Assembly: GCF_050947875.1 (NCBI RefSeq)
Contig: NC_134568.1
Span: forward strand, 207,602,352-207,666,351
Reading direction: 5' to 3'
Length of the DNA: 64,000 bases
From: Dermacentor variabilis
Taxonomy: Eukaryota; Arthropoda; Arachnida; Ixodida; Ixodidae
Positions 10,639 through 23,095 of the stretch are shown piece by piece. The position numbers and the translations under genes were made by a program. The notes beneath the pieces are model-generated. The model had not been told where the DNA came from, did not search any database, and saw only the letters and a list, made by a program, of their open reading frames with translations. How positions within the stretch are numbered: position 1 is the first letter of the stretch; every line of letters begins with the position of its first letter.

Positions 10639-13600
10639 AGGCCTGCAGCAGTGTTCCAGAACAAGTGGGTGGTGAAGAGGCTGCTGCAGCACCAGTGCTG
10701 CTCAGCCCAGCTGGGTATGAGAAGGGCAGCCACCAAGTGAGTGGTGAAGAGGCTGCTGCAGCACCAGTGGTGCTCAGCCCAGCTGGGTATGAGAAAGGCA
10801 GCCACCAAGTGTCTTGCGAGCGACCACGCAAAGGCCGCATCTGCCCATCTTCTATAGATCCAGGAGGGGATGCTAGCCATAGTCCCAATCAAGGAAAATT
10901 GGCTGTGGAAGCAAATAACGCAGTAGACCCTTGCAGAAAGAGTAGCCTTCGCCAGCAGAGGCCATCTCCTCCAAGTCCTGCTAAGAAAGGTCGCACAAAG
11001 CCAGCAGGAGCAGGGGAGCACAAGCAAAGTTGCCAGCCAGAGTCCAAATGTAAAAGCAGCCAAAGTGAGTGCAGCATGCATGACATGGTGCAAAGGATTG
11101 TACAGTCACCTCGAAAAGGAGCAGTAGCACCTGTTGTTTCCCCCCCGCCAGTTGAAGAGCGGCAAGAACAGCGGTACCCTTCGAGAAGGAATCGAGAGCA
11201 GTCCGCCAGTGAAGAAATGGTCACTGCTTTACAGTCTGAATGCACAGTAGCCATAATCAATGACGAGAAAGAGTTGTGTGATGCAGAAATATGCCAAACA
11301 ACACCAGCTGACCACCAGGACAGAACTGCTGAGAAATGTAAATTTGTGAGGGAGAAACATGCATGGATAGAAAATCAGTCCCCAGGACTTAAGACTGCAC
11401 ATAGAAACACACGAAAAAAAAACAAGAGATCATCATCAACCACTATGGCATTAAGCAAAGACACCATTGCTGAATCCAGCCCAGTAGATCCAAGCCAGCA
11501 AACCTTACTGCAGCATTCATCAGGACCTGCTCTGTCAAACTTCGAAAAAACAAGCAACCCCATACAATGCTCTGTAGTAGAAGGGAGTGAAAACAGGGGA
11601 AAGCCATTACGTATGCTCATAACAAGGGCTGGCACAACAAAGAGTGTCATCTCTTGCAACCGTGTAAATATGCGATGTGAACCATTACCTGAAAATGCTG
11701 CTGCATGCCATTTGAACACTTCATCTACTCAAGTGCCTTGTAATGTGCTATCAAGTGAACTAGCACTTCAATCATCTACCTTAAAGGATTGCCAGCCAGA
11801 CACAAAAGATACCCAAAGCTCAAGCCATTTGTTAGAAGCACACGTTGGAGATGACCTTTATGAAACACTAAACAAATTACATATAACAGAGGCGGATAGC
11901 AGGAAAAAAGTAACGGAGACGGATAGTGAGAAGGAATGCCTTAGCTCAGTGCACTGTGACACAATACCAGGGTGTGAAACATCTGAAAGCAGTGCATCCA
12001 CTTTGGAGGAACAAGATTGGAATGATGAATGCTTAAATAAGGATTCTGATATGGGAAATTATAATACAAACACCGAGGAAAACACGTCATCAGAAAAAAA
12101 AAGTCTTCAGCCAGCAGCTGCAATTATGCAAGATGTAGAACAAAAAGCACTAGAAGAACATTTGAGTGCTTCAACATTTCCTGCTGGACACAATGCCACT
12201 AGCACAAGTAGCATGATGGCAGGTACATCTAGCAGCCCCACAACTACAAGACCATCTGCACGTAGACCGCTGACACTAGCAGAAATGACAAGTGCCGTAG
12301 AATCCATTCTTCAAACAACAGAGCAAACACTGGCCATGAGTGAACAATGTCATGACATGCTCGAGACTGATGCCAACCTCATCGACAAAAAAGAAGTTGA
12401 CAGTGCTACCAACAGCCTTTTAGAAGAGATGAGTGTTAACAATGAAGACATCAACTTCCAGCTCATTACCTCTTGCATGCCAGCACAACAGGACAAAACA
12501 ATTGAAAGTGCGACACCAACAACTCTACATAAAAATGAGATTCCCAGTGACGACAAGAGAGACTGTGGGGGCGAAGAAATCAGAGTAAAAAGCACTCCTG
12601 AGTCACTTAATTATATGAAATTGCCCCAAAGAGAATTAGCCATGTTTGAAACACAAATCAGCATTTCACAAAATGAAGGCCTTACCTGCAGCAATATACC
12701 GTGCAGAGATGAACTTTCTGGTACACGAGTGCCATCAGAAGCATTACTTACCAAAGGAAAAGTGTTGGATCAAGGAGCACAATTAAACACACCTAACAGT
12801 TCACCGCAATGCTTTGATGCTATAGGGCTAAATTCAGTCATTAAAGAAACCAAATCCAGCACAACTTCAGGGAGTAGCACACATCAGCAAAAAATATCTG
12901 AACAGTGCACTTTCACTGAAAGCAGTACTACACTTCCAACGGAATGCTTAAAAGACATAGATACTAAAAGATCATATGAGGGTACAAGATTGACATGCAC
13001 ACTTACAGAAGCTTCAAAACATGATGGTACATGGAAAACATTGAACAATAGTGAATCCTCACAAATCTTCAATGCAGAGATTTCTGTGCAAGTGCCCGAG
13101 ATTGACCAGAATGTAAAGATCGAACATGAAGTACAAGAAACGGGCGATAAAAATTCTCTTCTGGAGAGTGCCTTCATTCAAACAACCTTTCAACCTTTAC
13201 TTGAAACACAAGCTAAACAAGATGATGGCCAGAAAGCACTGACAAGACACCAGTCTTCAGACTGCTTTCATTTTGCTTGCGAAGACAATAATGCACCGCA
13301 CAGTCTTGTATGTGTGCCACCTCTTGAAACAGCACTGAAACAGAGTGCAGGTGTAGAACTGTTCAGTAACTTATCACTGAAAATTTTACAAGAAACACGT
13401 AACACGCATGCAAACATTACAGAAAAAAGTTCTTGTTCTGTTGATAACGCATCAAAATCAGCAGAGGCACTGGAAACACCTGCACAAGAACTGGAGCTGA
13501 ATAGAGAACAGCTGACCAGAATTACAGAAGTGTCCACGAGCTCTCACGGTAGTGATGATGCAACTATGATAACAAGCCCATGCAGTCCACTTTATAACAT

Positions 13601-16600
13601 AAAACCTGGGGAAGGCAAGGAAATGGACACTTCTAGTTTTGTTCCAGAGCCGCTTTCACTGAACTCGGATGAACAAAGCACGCTTATACATGCTGATCAG
13701 TGCAAGCAGCTTGACCATCACCATGCCTCAGAGGACCACAAGCTGTCCAATATGTCTGTGGATGCTGATACACCAGCAATGCTTTCACCAAGCAAGAATG
13801 CAGCCATTAAAGTAGATAACAGATGCCTCAGATACTTGCGTGAAGAGCAATCAACCACAGGATCAGGCTCAAATGAGCATCTTCAAAATGAACGAACAAA
13901 TACTAAAGCATTGCCAGGTGCTCTTCTGAGAGTTCCCAGGAAAGAAAAGAAACCAGGAGATGAAACCTCAATTGACAGCTTGAAATTACAGGAATGTACA
14001 GAAAACACAATGCATGAAATTATTGAGAAAGCAGCGGTGGTCACAAGAATTGCAGGATGTACATTCTCCAATGTTGGGACCACTGGTGAGCCATCTGACA
14101 GAAAAAAAGATTTGCTCCGCTTTCCACAAGATGAAGACAGACAAAGGGAAATGCCAGAAGAGATAGCTCTTCAACACCACGCAACTTCCTCACCACTGGA
14201 CAAATCTAGAGACAAAGATGCTATGTCCACGTATATCACAAACCAAGATGTTAGCCTAACCAGCTGCGAATTGCCTAAACTTCAAGACAAATTCATCTCA
14301 GAAGCACTTAACAGAGAAACTGGTGTGAATTTGGACAACTCTAATGATGCCATGAATGCAAGCGTTTCAGACAGTGCAATCACGAGTTCAATGCCCTTGA
14401 TATTAGTGGTTTCTGAAAGTTCATCAGGCTGCTTGGCCAACACGCATCAGCAAAAAGAAAAAGCTCAAGCTGTAGGCACAATATCCTGCAGCTTAGGTGC
14501 TGCCTTCACAGCGACACAGCAACAGCACTACCACCATCCCCAAGATGCCTCAGGTTCGGGGAGCTGTGACTCAACGACTGAGCCTTGCAATGCTTTACGG
14601 CATTCAACAGCTGTGTCAGTCAAAAAATGGTTGGGAATATGCCCCGATGCTAACTCAGCCACAAGCGTGTCAGAAAAAGGGCAACATTATGAAGAGACTG
14701 TTCAAGCACCTGACAGCACAAACATAGAGTGTAATGTGCTTCTTCGTACTGGTTTTTGCCATAACTCTGCAAATGTAATGGGACCAGTGCAAGCATACTC
14801 ATCACCAAGTATACAAAACACGAAGGAATTGCCCTCCAACATTATACCATGTTCTAATGCCTTGAAGCCTACTGCAATTTCTCAGTTTTCCCCAGTACAT
14901 GAAAATGATGTAGACATTCCAAATAAGCCCATGCAAGGTGATGCACAAATGCAGACAACTCAAGACAGAGGAGCTGCACCAGAAAAAGTTACAAATACGG
15001 TTAGTTCTGTTTCTGGTGGGGGAGAGACTAGGGACAACAGTGGTACCATGAAATCAGAATCAACTGTAGGTGGTGCACATGGCAATTTCAGCCCTGTGCA
15101 AAGAACACTTGAAAACAAAGATAATTTTGATTATACAAGCGTATCGTGTGTGTGCTCTGAGGAAGGTAACTTGGCCAGCACTGGAGAGCAATTTGCCACT
15201 GCCACAGAAGTTAAAGAAGACATAAAAGATGCTGCATCAGAACTTAAACAGAGTGCCATCACAATATGCAAGGTTTCAACTGAACTGAAAAATACTAAGA
15301 GAACAGAGGTGACCGACAGCATGCACATGGATTCACCGTCTGAGTTTTTGTCACAAAGACATGAATGTGTTGAGGGAACAAAAGAAACAATGGCAGGCGT
15401 CACCAAAGTGATCATGGTTCATAGCAACAAAGACAACACAACAGCAACTGAACAGCTGTTAGAGGATGAAAACAATTCTTTGAAAAAATGCACAACTGAT
15501 AACCATGAAAACAAGCTAGGAATGGGAGGGAGTCCTCACCTTTATGGCATATCACCTGAACATCCACCTTCCACTATGTTTGTAGCTATACCATGCACGG
15601 TACATGAAGCAAATGCACCTTCTCAATATTTTCCGCAGGAATCCACAAATATCTTGGTTCCTGAACACTCAGAAGAACTTCACATTGATGTCAGACATGA
15701 ACAAGAAGCTCGAAAAGAATTTGAAAGTGCTGAATTTAGTGGACTCGAAGAGTTGGGCACAAAAGAACTCATTGATGATTCAAATGATCTAAATGTCACT
15801 GGATCCACCAACACATCAGTGAAGGCCAGACAAACGATTCCCCAAGGTGCTGAAACAAACTGTGTTCCTCACAGCAGCACTTTAAGAAAAAACGATTCAG
15901 CACATTCAAATTTATCATCCATAGAAAAGTGCCCAGAGGATGGCATAAGACCTCAAGATGTTGAAAGAGTGCCGATTTCACGAAGTACAGCAAATATGGA
16001 GCGTGGTAAAACTGAGCAGACGAATGTGAAGGGCATTGAGAACAGCAGCAGTTCTTATTCACTAAAGAAGACATGTTTCACTGGGCTGTATTCAACTCTG
16101 GTACCAGAAAACGGGCAGCCTGAACCAAGCAATACAGAATACACCACAACTCCATCTGTACACATAGGAAAGGACGACAGCCGGACGACCGAACTTAACT
16201 ATACACACACCTCCACAGACATGAATCGTGGCACAGCCTGTTCAGGGAACACTACAGGGGTGGAATATTCAATTGCAGCACATGCAGTATCGCAAATTCC
16301 TGCTACTGAATGCATTAACTTGGCACAGCTAGATGTTTGCGATAGTGATCAAACGGTGGAGAAACATACTCCAACACTGGAACGTGATTCTCCCACCAAT
16401 GCTGAGCATTCCAATACGTCTGTAGAAACTGTGAATAGCTCGGTGAACTTTACTGTTCGGGATGACTTACTGATAGAATGCACCGCAAGCAATCGACAGC
16501 ACTGCGCCCTTTTACCAGCTGAAGATGTCACCAAGGGCTCGGAAATTCAAGGCAAAGAATATATCCGCAGTAGTCCGTCCAACAGCACTAGTGGAAACGT

Positions 16601-16997
16601 TAGCAGCTTAATTTACAACAGCAAAGGGACGAAAAAAGGTTCAATACAAATGGAAGCGCAGCACGGCGCCGACCTCTTGAGAGCATCAGGAGCAGATGGT
16701 GTGGACATTGATGTTGCTGCAATGCGTTGGATGAAATTCCCAAGCCGTTCGGAGTCCCAAAAGAAAAATTCGGCGTCAAACACATCCGGTGGTGACACTT
16801 TCAATATTATTGCTTCTCCGAAAAGCAGTGTCGAACGGCGGTTTACGGGCGGCTGCAACAACCCCGAATCTCAGCCACATGAAGCATGCGATCCCTTTCG
16901 ACAGAACTGCGGCAAGTCCCACGCTAGCGCCGGTCTTCAGCACGAAACAGTAAGTACACTTAATGTGACTCTTTGTCATACGGGCATTGCTACTAAG
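10639..16997 (+). CDS. Giant coding exon, probable upstream exon of acinus
   Basis: The frame is open from 10563 to the stop at 17010-17012 (2149 codons), which cannot be chance. The protein is S/T/E/N/Q-rich and low in hydrophobic residues. It has no recognisable domain, signal peptide or membrane segment. Basic, proline-directed stretches occur near the N-terminus (RPSPPSPAKKGRTKP, RYPSRRNREQ). A 24-residue tandem repeat lies at 10671-10814. An acceptor-like site (TTTATGTGCAG) ends at 10638. Two donor-like sites, ACA|GTAAGT at 16949/16950 and AAG|GTAAAT at 16997/16998, both leave the frame in phase 0, as needed by the acinus exon at 33158. No poly(A) signal stands out just after 17012. I infer an upstream acinus exon. 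A separate gene encoding a disordered nuclear protein remains possible. The SAP domain expected at the acinus N-terminus is absent here. Confidence 0.6.
10671..10814 (+). repeat. 72-bp in-frame coding tandem duplication
   Basis: Copies 10671-10742 and 10743-10814 encode two 24-residue units (GEEAAAAPV.LSPAGYEKGS and on to HQVS). They differ by a G/A at the unit start, an L/V change and a silent change. The length is a multiple of three, so the frame is kept. Confidence 0.92.
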
Positions 16998-19900
16998 GTA
17001 AATCCCAAATGATGTTGTAGGTAGTCTGTACAGCAAGGCTACCCACAAAAGCATGTTGCAGTTTCATCATCGCTTTTAAGTGGGTACTCACAATTTCTGC
17101 AGTGGTCGGTGAGCATTGCGGTGCTACAACACGTGCCTCGGAGTAGTGTCCATAAGCTGACGCAGTGTGTTAACAGCCTGACTTTCAAGTCGTTCGCACG
17201 CTCACGTCATTCGCACGCACCGTTGCCTACATGAAAACGTTGCATTTAATTAAGTGCCCGCATCGTTCGTGTTGAAATATCTTGAACGTTAAGTTGAAAT
17301 CTCCCTCTCGCGACAGTTCGCGGTCTGTATTCAAGAAAAGGTCTGCTTGTGTGGATTAGAAAAAAAAAAAAAAAAGTGCTGGCGCTGCTGTACAGTCGCA
17401 AAAATCTGCGGAGGAGGAGTTACGTTGGTAGCGCCACTCGGTGCCTCAACGTATTTTGTTTGTATTGCATTGGGTGGCGGTTCTAAGTTAGGCATAGGTT
17501 TGGTGGCCGGTTGTCCGGTGCCTCGCGTGTCTTGGTTTAACTGAGCAGGCTGAAGGATTATTCAGCAGCTTTTCTTTTTTGACTTTTTAAGTAAGTAGCA
17601 ATGCCAAATGTTTATGACACTATTTTTTAATTTTATTTTTATGCATGGTGTGTTCTGATTTGAGTCGTGCTTGCTGTGCGCTGGACCATAGGCTGTCTCG
17701 TGCGCGATTTTGCCGGGAGACTACTGGCATCTTTCGTTTTCTTCTAGTGGGGAACGAGTTGATTTCAAGTGATGTAGCTGTGGCAGAACAGCGTGAGAAC
17801 TGAGCATCCTAACTTCTGTGATCTGCAGTAACTCGGGCTTAGATCGGTGGTTATTGAAACGCTTAACTGTTCAGTCTGAAATGGAACGAACGTCGCCCTT
17901 GCTAGGCCTACTGCTTATTCCCTTTAGTTGAGACTGTTGGATGTTTTGTCTGGAGTGGGCTTGTCGGTAAACAAGGCAGAAACTAAAATAATTTCGTGTT
18001 TAGTGGAATTTCAGTTTTTCTACTCGGGCGTGTTTCATTTTAATATATGCACCATAAAAAACTTCTTCACTGCGATAAGTCGGCCATCCCTGCGCAAGAC
18101 GAGATCACGGACAAGGCCATGAAATCAGCTAGATGCGTGAATGTGTATTACACGAATAGTTAATTTAATTGGTAGTACCGTATACGCAGCTTATGTTACT
18201 GTGCAAAGGAGGTAGGGAAGTGATGTTTAATTATAGTCTAGTGATCGTGATCTAGTTCTCTTGACGATTAGCATTGTTAAACGTATTTCGCACTTCAGCC
18301 TTGTTTTCATAGCTGTGGTAGACGCACAGCTGACTATGAGCTTCCCGCGGAACATTGCTGGTTTTAAGATGTTACTCAAACCATGTTTATCGCGCAGAGA
18401 TTTACTGTATAGGGGTACGAAGTTGAAGCCAAGTTGTATTTCTGCGTTTAATGTTCGCGACAAACGAAATCTGCTAGTGGCAACAAGTTTGATCTGACCC
18501 GGCTTGTTGCTACTCAGTTTTTTCGTTACATGTCTTTTGATAGGAACAGTCGACGCTTATTTATGCAACAGCTGGAGTAGCTTGATACGTATCAGCTGAA
18601 GTGAAAAAAAAGTTCTTTTAAAAAGCGCTTCTCAATGTTCTGGCAAGTAAATTCTGTGCTGTGATGTGAATACTTGAGTATGCGAACATTTAGCAGAAAC
18701 AACACGCCACTGTGCATGTCCTAATATTTTTGACAGCCACATCCATCTAAAGTTCGCGGCTGTAGAAAAATTGCTTGCAATGGGTTAGTATGAATGAACT
18801 ACCTGTGCTTAATTAGGTACAGCATGACGCGTTTGTCATAGGTTTACTATGTCCTCGTGCAATTCGCCATGCCACTGATAAAAATTTGATGCTTTTTAAA
18901 CTGCCAGTGCCTTTGTACTTCAGTGGCTTGAAAAACCAAACCCGTATGCTTTTAAAACAGTAGTAGTGACCATATGTGAAGGGGCCTAAAGCCTGGCAAT
19001 ATATTTAGTGCACTTGATAATTTGACTCGGGGTATAAATATACGTAAGGTACATTTAAACAAATGTGCCTATTTCTGCAAAAGATCAAAATTTGATGTGA
19101 GGATGCATCTACCACAAGTGAGTTCGTTATATTGCACCATTAACATGGAAATGGTATGACTCATTCAAACTAGCTTCACTTAGGTTCACAGCAGTGCAAG
19201 CTACGTAGACGCCAGTTCACTGGTGTAGAAATATTTACAGCCCAGCTTTTTCCATGTCTGTACCTTTTGACAAACTATCATGGGGACAAGCTCATAAGAT
19301 TTTGTAGCAGTGAATGGGCTAGTGTGGAAGCACTGTTGTCAATAGTTTGGTCTCGATACAGTACTGTGTAGATGCATTTACTCTGTTAATCCACGATTCC
19401 TCTTTGCCATTTATCAAGCTGCAGGCTCGCACACACATGTGCACCCAGACAGATTTTCTAGGAAATAGGGAAGTGGCAGTTTTAAATGTCTCCCACCCAA
19501 CACATCATCACTCCCTTGGTACTCCTCCGGCAACTTTGTCTGGCCCACCTCAAAAGATGCTCGCGAACCTCCATAAAAGAGTCCCGGACATGACCTCTGG
19601 TTCTTACTGTTGGTTGGAGCCATACCGCAGCATTAGCCCCGAGAACGAACTACAGGGGCGCTGCGAGCACCGCTCGCGTGACGTCAGGGCAAGGACTCAC
19701 GCCTGTCGTCTGCTACAGTTCGGGCGGTGTCCGGGCGCTTTCTGCGGTGTTTGTTTGCTCGCCCTCGTTCTCTCTGCTTGTATACTTATGGCGGCCGTCT
19801 CAAATATATTTTTACGACGTCTTCATTTGCGAAAATTTATTCAAAGAGCTTATTTCATAGACGACAATGCAGCTCTTGAAGCCAACGCTACAGTGCCAGC

Positions 19901-21163
19901 CGAAGGGGCGTAGGATCAACCCATTGCGGGTTTTTCAATCGAGAACCGCAAAAACATAAAAAATAAGAATCCAGTTATGATACCATACCTGCCGCGGTGC
20001 AACAAGTATGTCACAGACGCTGGCTATATATGACTTCTACAACAGTTACAATCCGCTAAAACTGGTTTGCTCACGACGAGTAGTTCATGGTGTAATATCG
20101 AATTTTTGTGTTTCTTCATAGAAACGCTCGGCAGTAACACGAGGTCTTAACTAATACTGCAGTTAGGTTCTACAAGCACAACTTGCTTCTTGGACTGCTT
20201 CTTAAAATTAGGCGGTTCTTCACGTGGTTATATTAAGCAGCGGTAATTTGAAGTAAAGCTAATGAAGGCTTACGTCTATATACAGAATACAAAATGGAAT
20301 GTACCAATATATATTCCCTTTTCTGTGCTACACGTTCAACTCACTTGAGAAATTTACTGGTGCTTGTTCCTTGAGGAATATACGAATTTGTTTGGCGAAC
20401 TGACACAGGCTGCTCGGCCTAAATTTTTTAGTGAAATATGCCTGTTGGACCGCATGCTGCAGCCAGAAGGAAGTCGAAGTATCAGTCATTAGTAGTATGG
20501 GACATATTGAAGATATAATTCCCCTGTGGAGGGTCAAAATTAAGTGAATATATATGTTAGTCTTGTGGTGTTTTCTTTATGAATGTTTGCGATTGGATTG
20601 GAGCAAACATTATTTTGCCTGCAGTTGGGTGAGTTTCTCTTTTATGTACCGACGAAGTGAATAGTTCTCCGTTTGCATAAACAACGCTGGATTGAGACAT
20701 GGTGAGACAGAAAGGGCTTGAATTTTCTTTTTCTAGACAATCTAAGCTGCGCTGTAGTAGCTCGAGAATATTTTAGCCATTCCAATTGGAGCTGTAAAAA
20801 ATTGCTTTATGGTTTCAATTCGAAATTGTAGTGAACTGACGGGTTTCACGAACAAAGCGTGCCTCGCCATACCGACAGTCAGTTGCTACCGTTGCGTGGT
20901 GGGTGTGCCATATTGTCGATAAAGGCTATTGAGGGCCACTATGAAACATTTCATCGCTTGCAATTGATTGGCTATCGATCTTAACAACGAAACTTTTCTC
21001 TCAGGCGATTGCTACTATGGCATTTGTGAATTAGCTATGTAAATACTCTACATGACGCGCCGTCGTGTTAGCAGCCATGAGCGATTCGTTTTTTGGAGGC
21101 CTGTTTCAGAGAGGGGTGAAACTAGCAGCAAACTTTTCCATAAAAAATGGGCACCTAACTCTC
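16998..21163. other. Probable intron, part 1; no coding exon recognised
   Basis: If the giant exon belongs to acinus, this is the start of a 16 kb intron. An A-run lies at 17359-17373. Two CpG-richer patches (about 17150-17220 and 19630-19780) stand out in A/T-rich DNA; the second contains a perfect TGACGTCA (19679-19686). The 188-codon frame at 19347-19913 has no recognisable domain and unconvincing composition, so I do not call it a gene. Confidence 0.4.
19679..19686. promoter_or_regulatory. CRE-like palindrome TGACGTCA
   Basis: A perfect cAMP-response-element consensus lies within a local CpG-rich patch (about 19630-19780). It could mark an internal promoter for a shorter transcript of the downstream gene. 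An 8-mer can occur by chance and no transcript evidence is available. Confidence 0.25.
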
Positions 21164-21166
21164 TTA

Positions 21167-21182
21167 AGGCCCAACCACACGC
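21167..21182 (+). repeat. Left terminal inverted repeat of the Harbinger element
   Basis: AGGCCCAACCACACGC, preceded by the TTA target duplication at 21164-21166. Confidence 0.9.
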
Positions 21183-21315
21183 AGCCTGGGATACGCGTCT
21201 CGCTACGCGTACACGTAAGCGTACGCGTATGCGTGCGCGTACGCGGGTGATGAAGGGAAGGGCGTCCAGCCACACGATACGCGCACACGTGCGCGCTTCG
21301 CTGCGCGTAGCACAG
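21183..21315. repeat. CpG-rich subterminal array (left end of Harbinger)
   Basis: The hexamer ACGCGT occurs three times between about 21193 and 21230. Related ACGCG/CGCGT/GCGCG motifs continue to about 21309. Much of 21195-21246 alternates purine and pyrimidine, so Z-DNA formation is possible. By analogy with Harbinger biology these may be binding sites for the Myb/MADF-type partner or the transposase. That role is inference. Confidence 0.65.
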
Positions 21316-21640
21316 GGCTGACAGACCAGCTGCCCAGCGATGGCGGAAACGGTCGTCTTTGGCTTTGAGAAAAGTTTATCTTTAATTTCTTTATGGCTAG
21401 CCATGTTTATTTAATTTATCAATGTTAGAGCTAGTACATTGTTTTTAAGTTGAGAAACGCACGCTGTTCGTATCTATACATCCTTATGGCAAGAAAAGCT
21501 ACATCAATTATCAACATCACGCGCGATAGCGTCTGCTTGCTCACAACTGCAGCTGACATCTGCGCGCGACCACGCACGACGTTGCTGCCGAGCCCTTGCT
21601 TAGCCGCTTGCTTCGCCGGCATCAGCGTTCTCTCCCCGTA

Positions 21641-21785
21641 ATGTACCACATGAGAAAGAAGCTTTTGCTGCTGCTGCTCTTGCAACGGCGGCGGGAGCGC
21701 AGAAAGCGTCTGCGGCCTCTGCGGCGGCGACGTTGGTGGGTCCGGCCAGTCTTTCAACTGCGTAAAGAAGAAGGACTTTACGGCT
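21641..21785 (+). pseudogene. Harbinger transposase N-terminal segment
   Basis: The frame reads MRKK, a leucine run, an arginine-rich stretch (QRRRERRKRLRPLRRRR) and WWVRPVFQLRKEEGLYG. I recognise this as the usual N-terminus of arthropod and vertebrate PIF/Harbinger transposases, where RRWWVRP precedes the acidic/helical region. It ends at GGCT|GTGAGT (21785/21786), a donor-like site before the next segment about 1.1 kb on. The phase of that donor does not fit the next segment as it stands, so either there is an indel or the junction differs. Confidence 0.7.
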
Positions 21786-22903
21786 GTGAGTAACTTCTTT
21801 CCTTTCGATGATCTACAGTGGTAGAACTAGGAGCCAGTGTTTGGACATGGAGACTTATCTTCGTTAGGACAGCAATTACTTATCAGCGTTTTTAAGTGCG
21901 CGCATAAGCGAAAGGGTTAAAGTAGTAATGCGGGGATCGTACTCGCAGAGCGCGAACGCCCAATTCGCAGAACAGCATCGCGTCGTCGGTGCAAGGTTCG
22001 TCCAGGTTGACAGCACCGATCGAAACGATAACGTGACGCACGCGAACAGTGGGAACGACAAGAGCAGGGTGTAGTGCGGAAAGCGCGAAAGCATAGGCGA
22101 AGATCGGGCTGATTAGCCGCCGGAAGCATACAAATAGTATATTGGATACGTGGTGACAACACCTCACGACGTTTCAACCGCCGTCTGTCTAACCCGTGTA
22201 TGCCGTATGACATACGGTCATTAACTGTTCAGCGTCAGAGGGGAAGCGCTTGATTCAACAGACAATCTGTAATACTAATTTGGGGCTCCCTTCATTATTA
22301 ACAGTAGACCATACTGTTTACACAGAGCTTGTGTAGCAGCCTCTTTTCTTGCACAAAATTTGTAAGGATTAAGTTTTGTAATACATTTTCTGCTATTCGA
22401 TATTTTATTTGATATCCAGAATATTTTTTCTTCATTTGATTCGATTCTAAATCTACTTTTCGGTATTAGCACACCCCTACAAAAAGCTAAGGACTGCTAG
22501 TTATATTTGTGCCATTAGTATAGCACATAGATTCAAGAACACCTTTTTACACGTGTTGGTTGTCTTATATGAAGCTTGTGGAGGAGATACGATTTCCTAT
22601 ATTTTCTGTCTCTCAGAAGTGTGACTGTAGAATCTGAAGTGTAATGTAATTAAATTGTGACCTGGGGGGCAGGTTAAAATTCTGTGCGACTAATTTCGGA
22701 AGTTTCTTGGCAGTGGCCGCACGATTTTAATATACCGTTGACTGGCTCTCCTGTTTTGCCGAACCACTGTTTGTATTCAAGCACATAAACAAAGCAGGGG
22801 GTAAAATTAATGATGGCTAGTGGCTATACGTGTGTGTCTGTGAAAAGTGTACAGCTCCTGATACTTGCGCGTGTATATGGGCAGGGCATGGTCTTGCTGC
22901 CAG

Positions 22904-23095
22904 GCAATAATGCACCATTTTTTACAGATGCAACGGATACGTCAGGATGACCACGGATTTTTCTACAAGTTCTTTCGCAAGGCGCCGCAGCTCTTGGACA
23001 AGCTATTGAGCTTTTTAGCAGAGGCCCTCACACGGCAGCACCACATTCGAGAAACCCCTGGAGCCTGGAGAACGACTTGCTGTAGCATTGAGGTT
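22904..23095 (+). pseudogene. Harbinger transposase middle segment, frameshifted
   Basis: The frame reads IRQDDHGFFYKFFRKAPQ and LLDKLLSFLAEALTRQHHIRE, matching the conserved Harbinger block in which an aromatic-rich helix is followed by a 'leucine-leucine ... L' helix. A one-base frame change near 23052 then gives KPLEPGERLAVALR, the next conserved family block (PGERLAV-LR). After that similarity stops. There may be a donor (TTG|GTAAAG at 23095) or a deletion. The downstream DDE catalytic region was not found in the element. An acceptor-like CAG precedes the segment at 22901-22903, with another at 22925-22927. Confidence 0.75.

Noticed and set aside
10629..11260. Minus-strand open frames opposite the giant exon
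   Set aside because: Composition is that of an antisense shadow of the real + frame; no motifs.
10563..17012. Giant frame as a transposon polyprotein
   Set aside because: No reverse transcriptase, integrase, protease or transposase motifs; composition is uniformly disordered S/T/E-rich, unlike mobile-element proteins.
19347..19913. 188-codon open frame as a gene
   Set aside because: No domain, mixed composition and repeat-like CpG patch in its second half; no convincing splice or promoter context for a coding exon.
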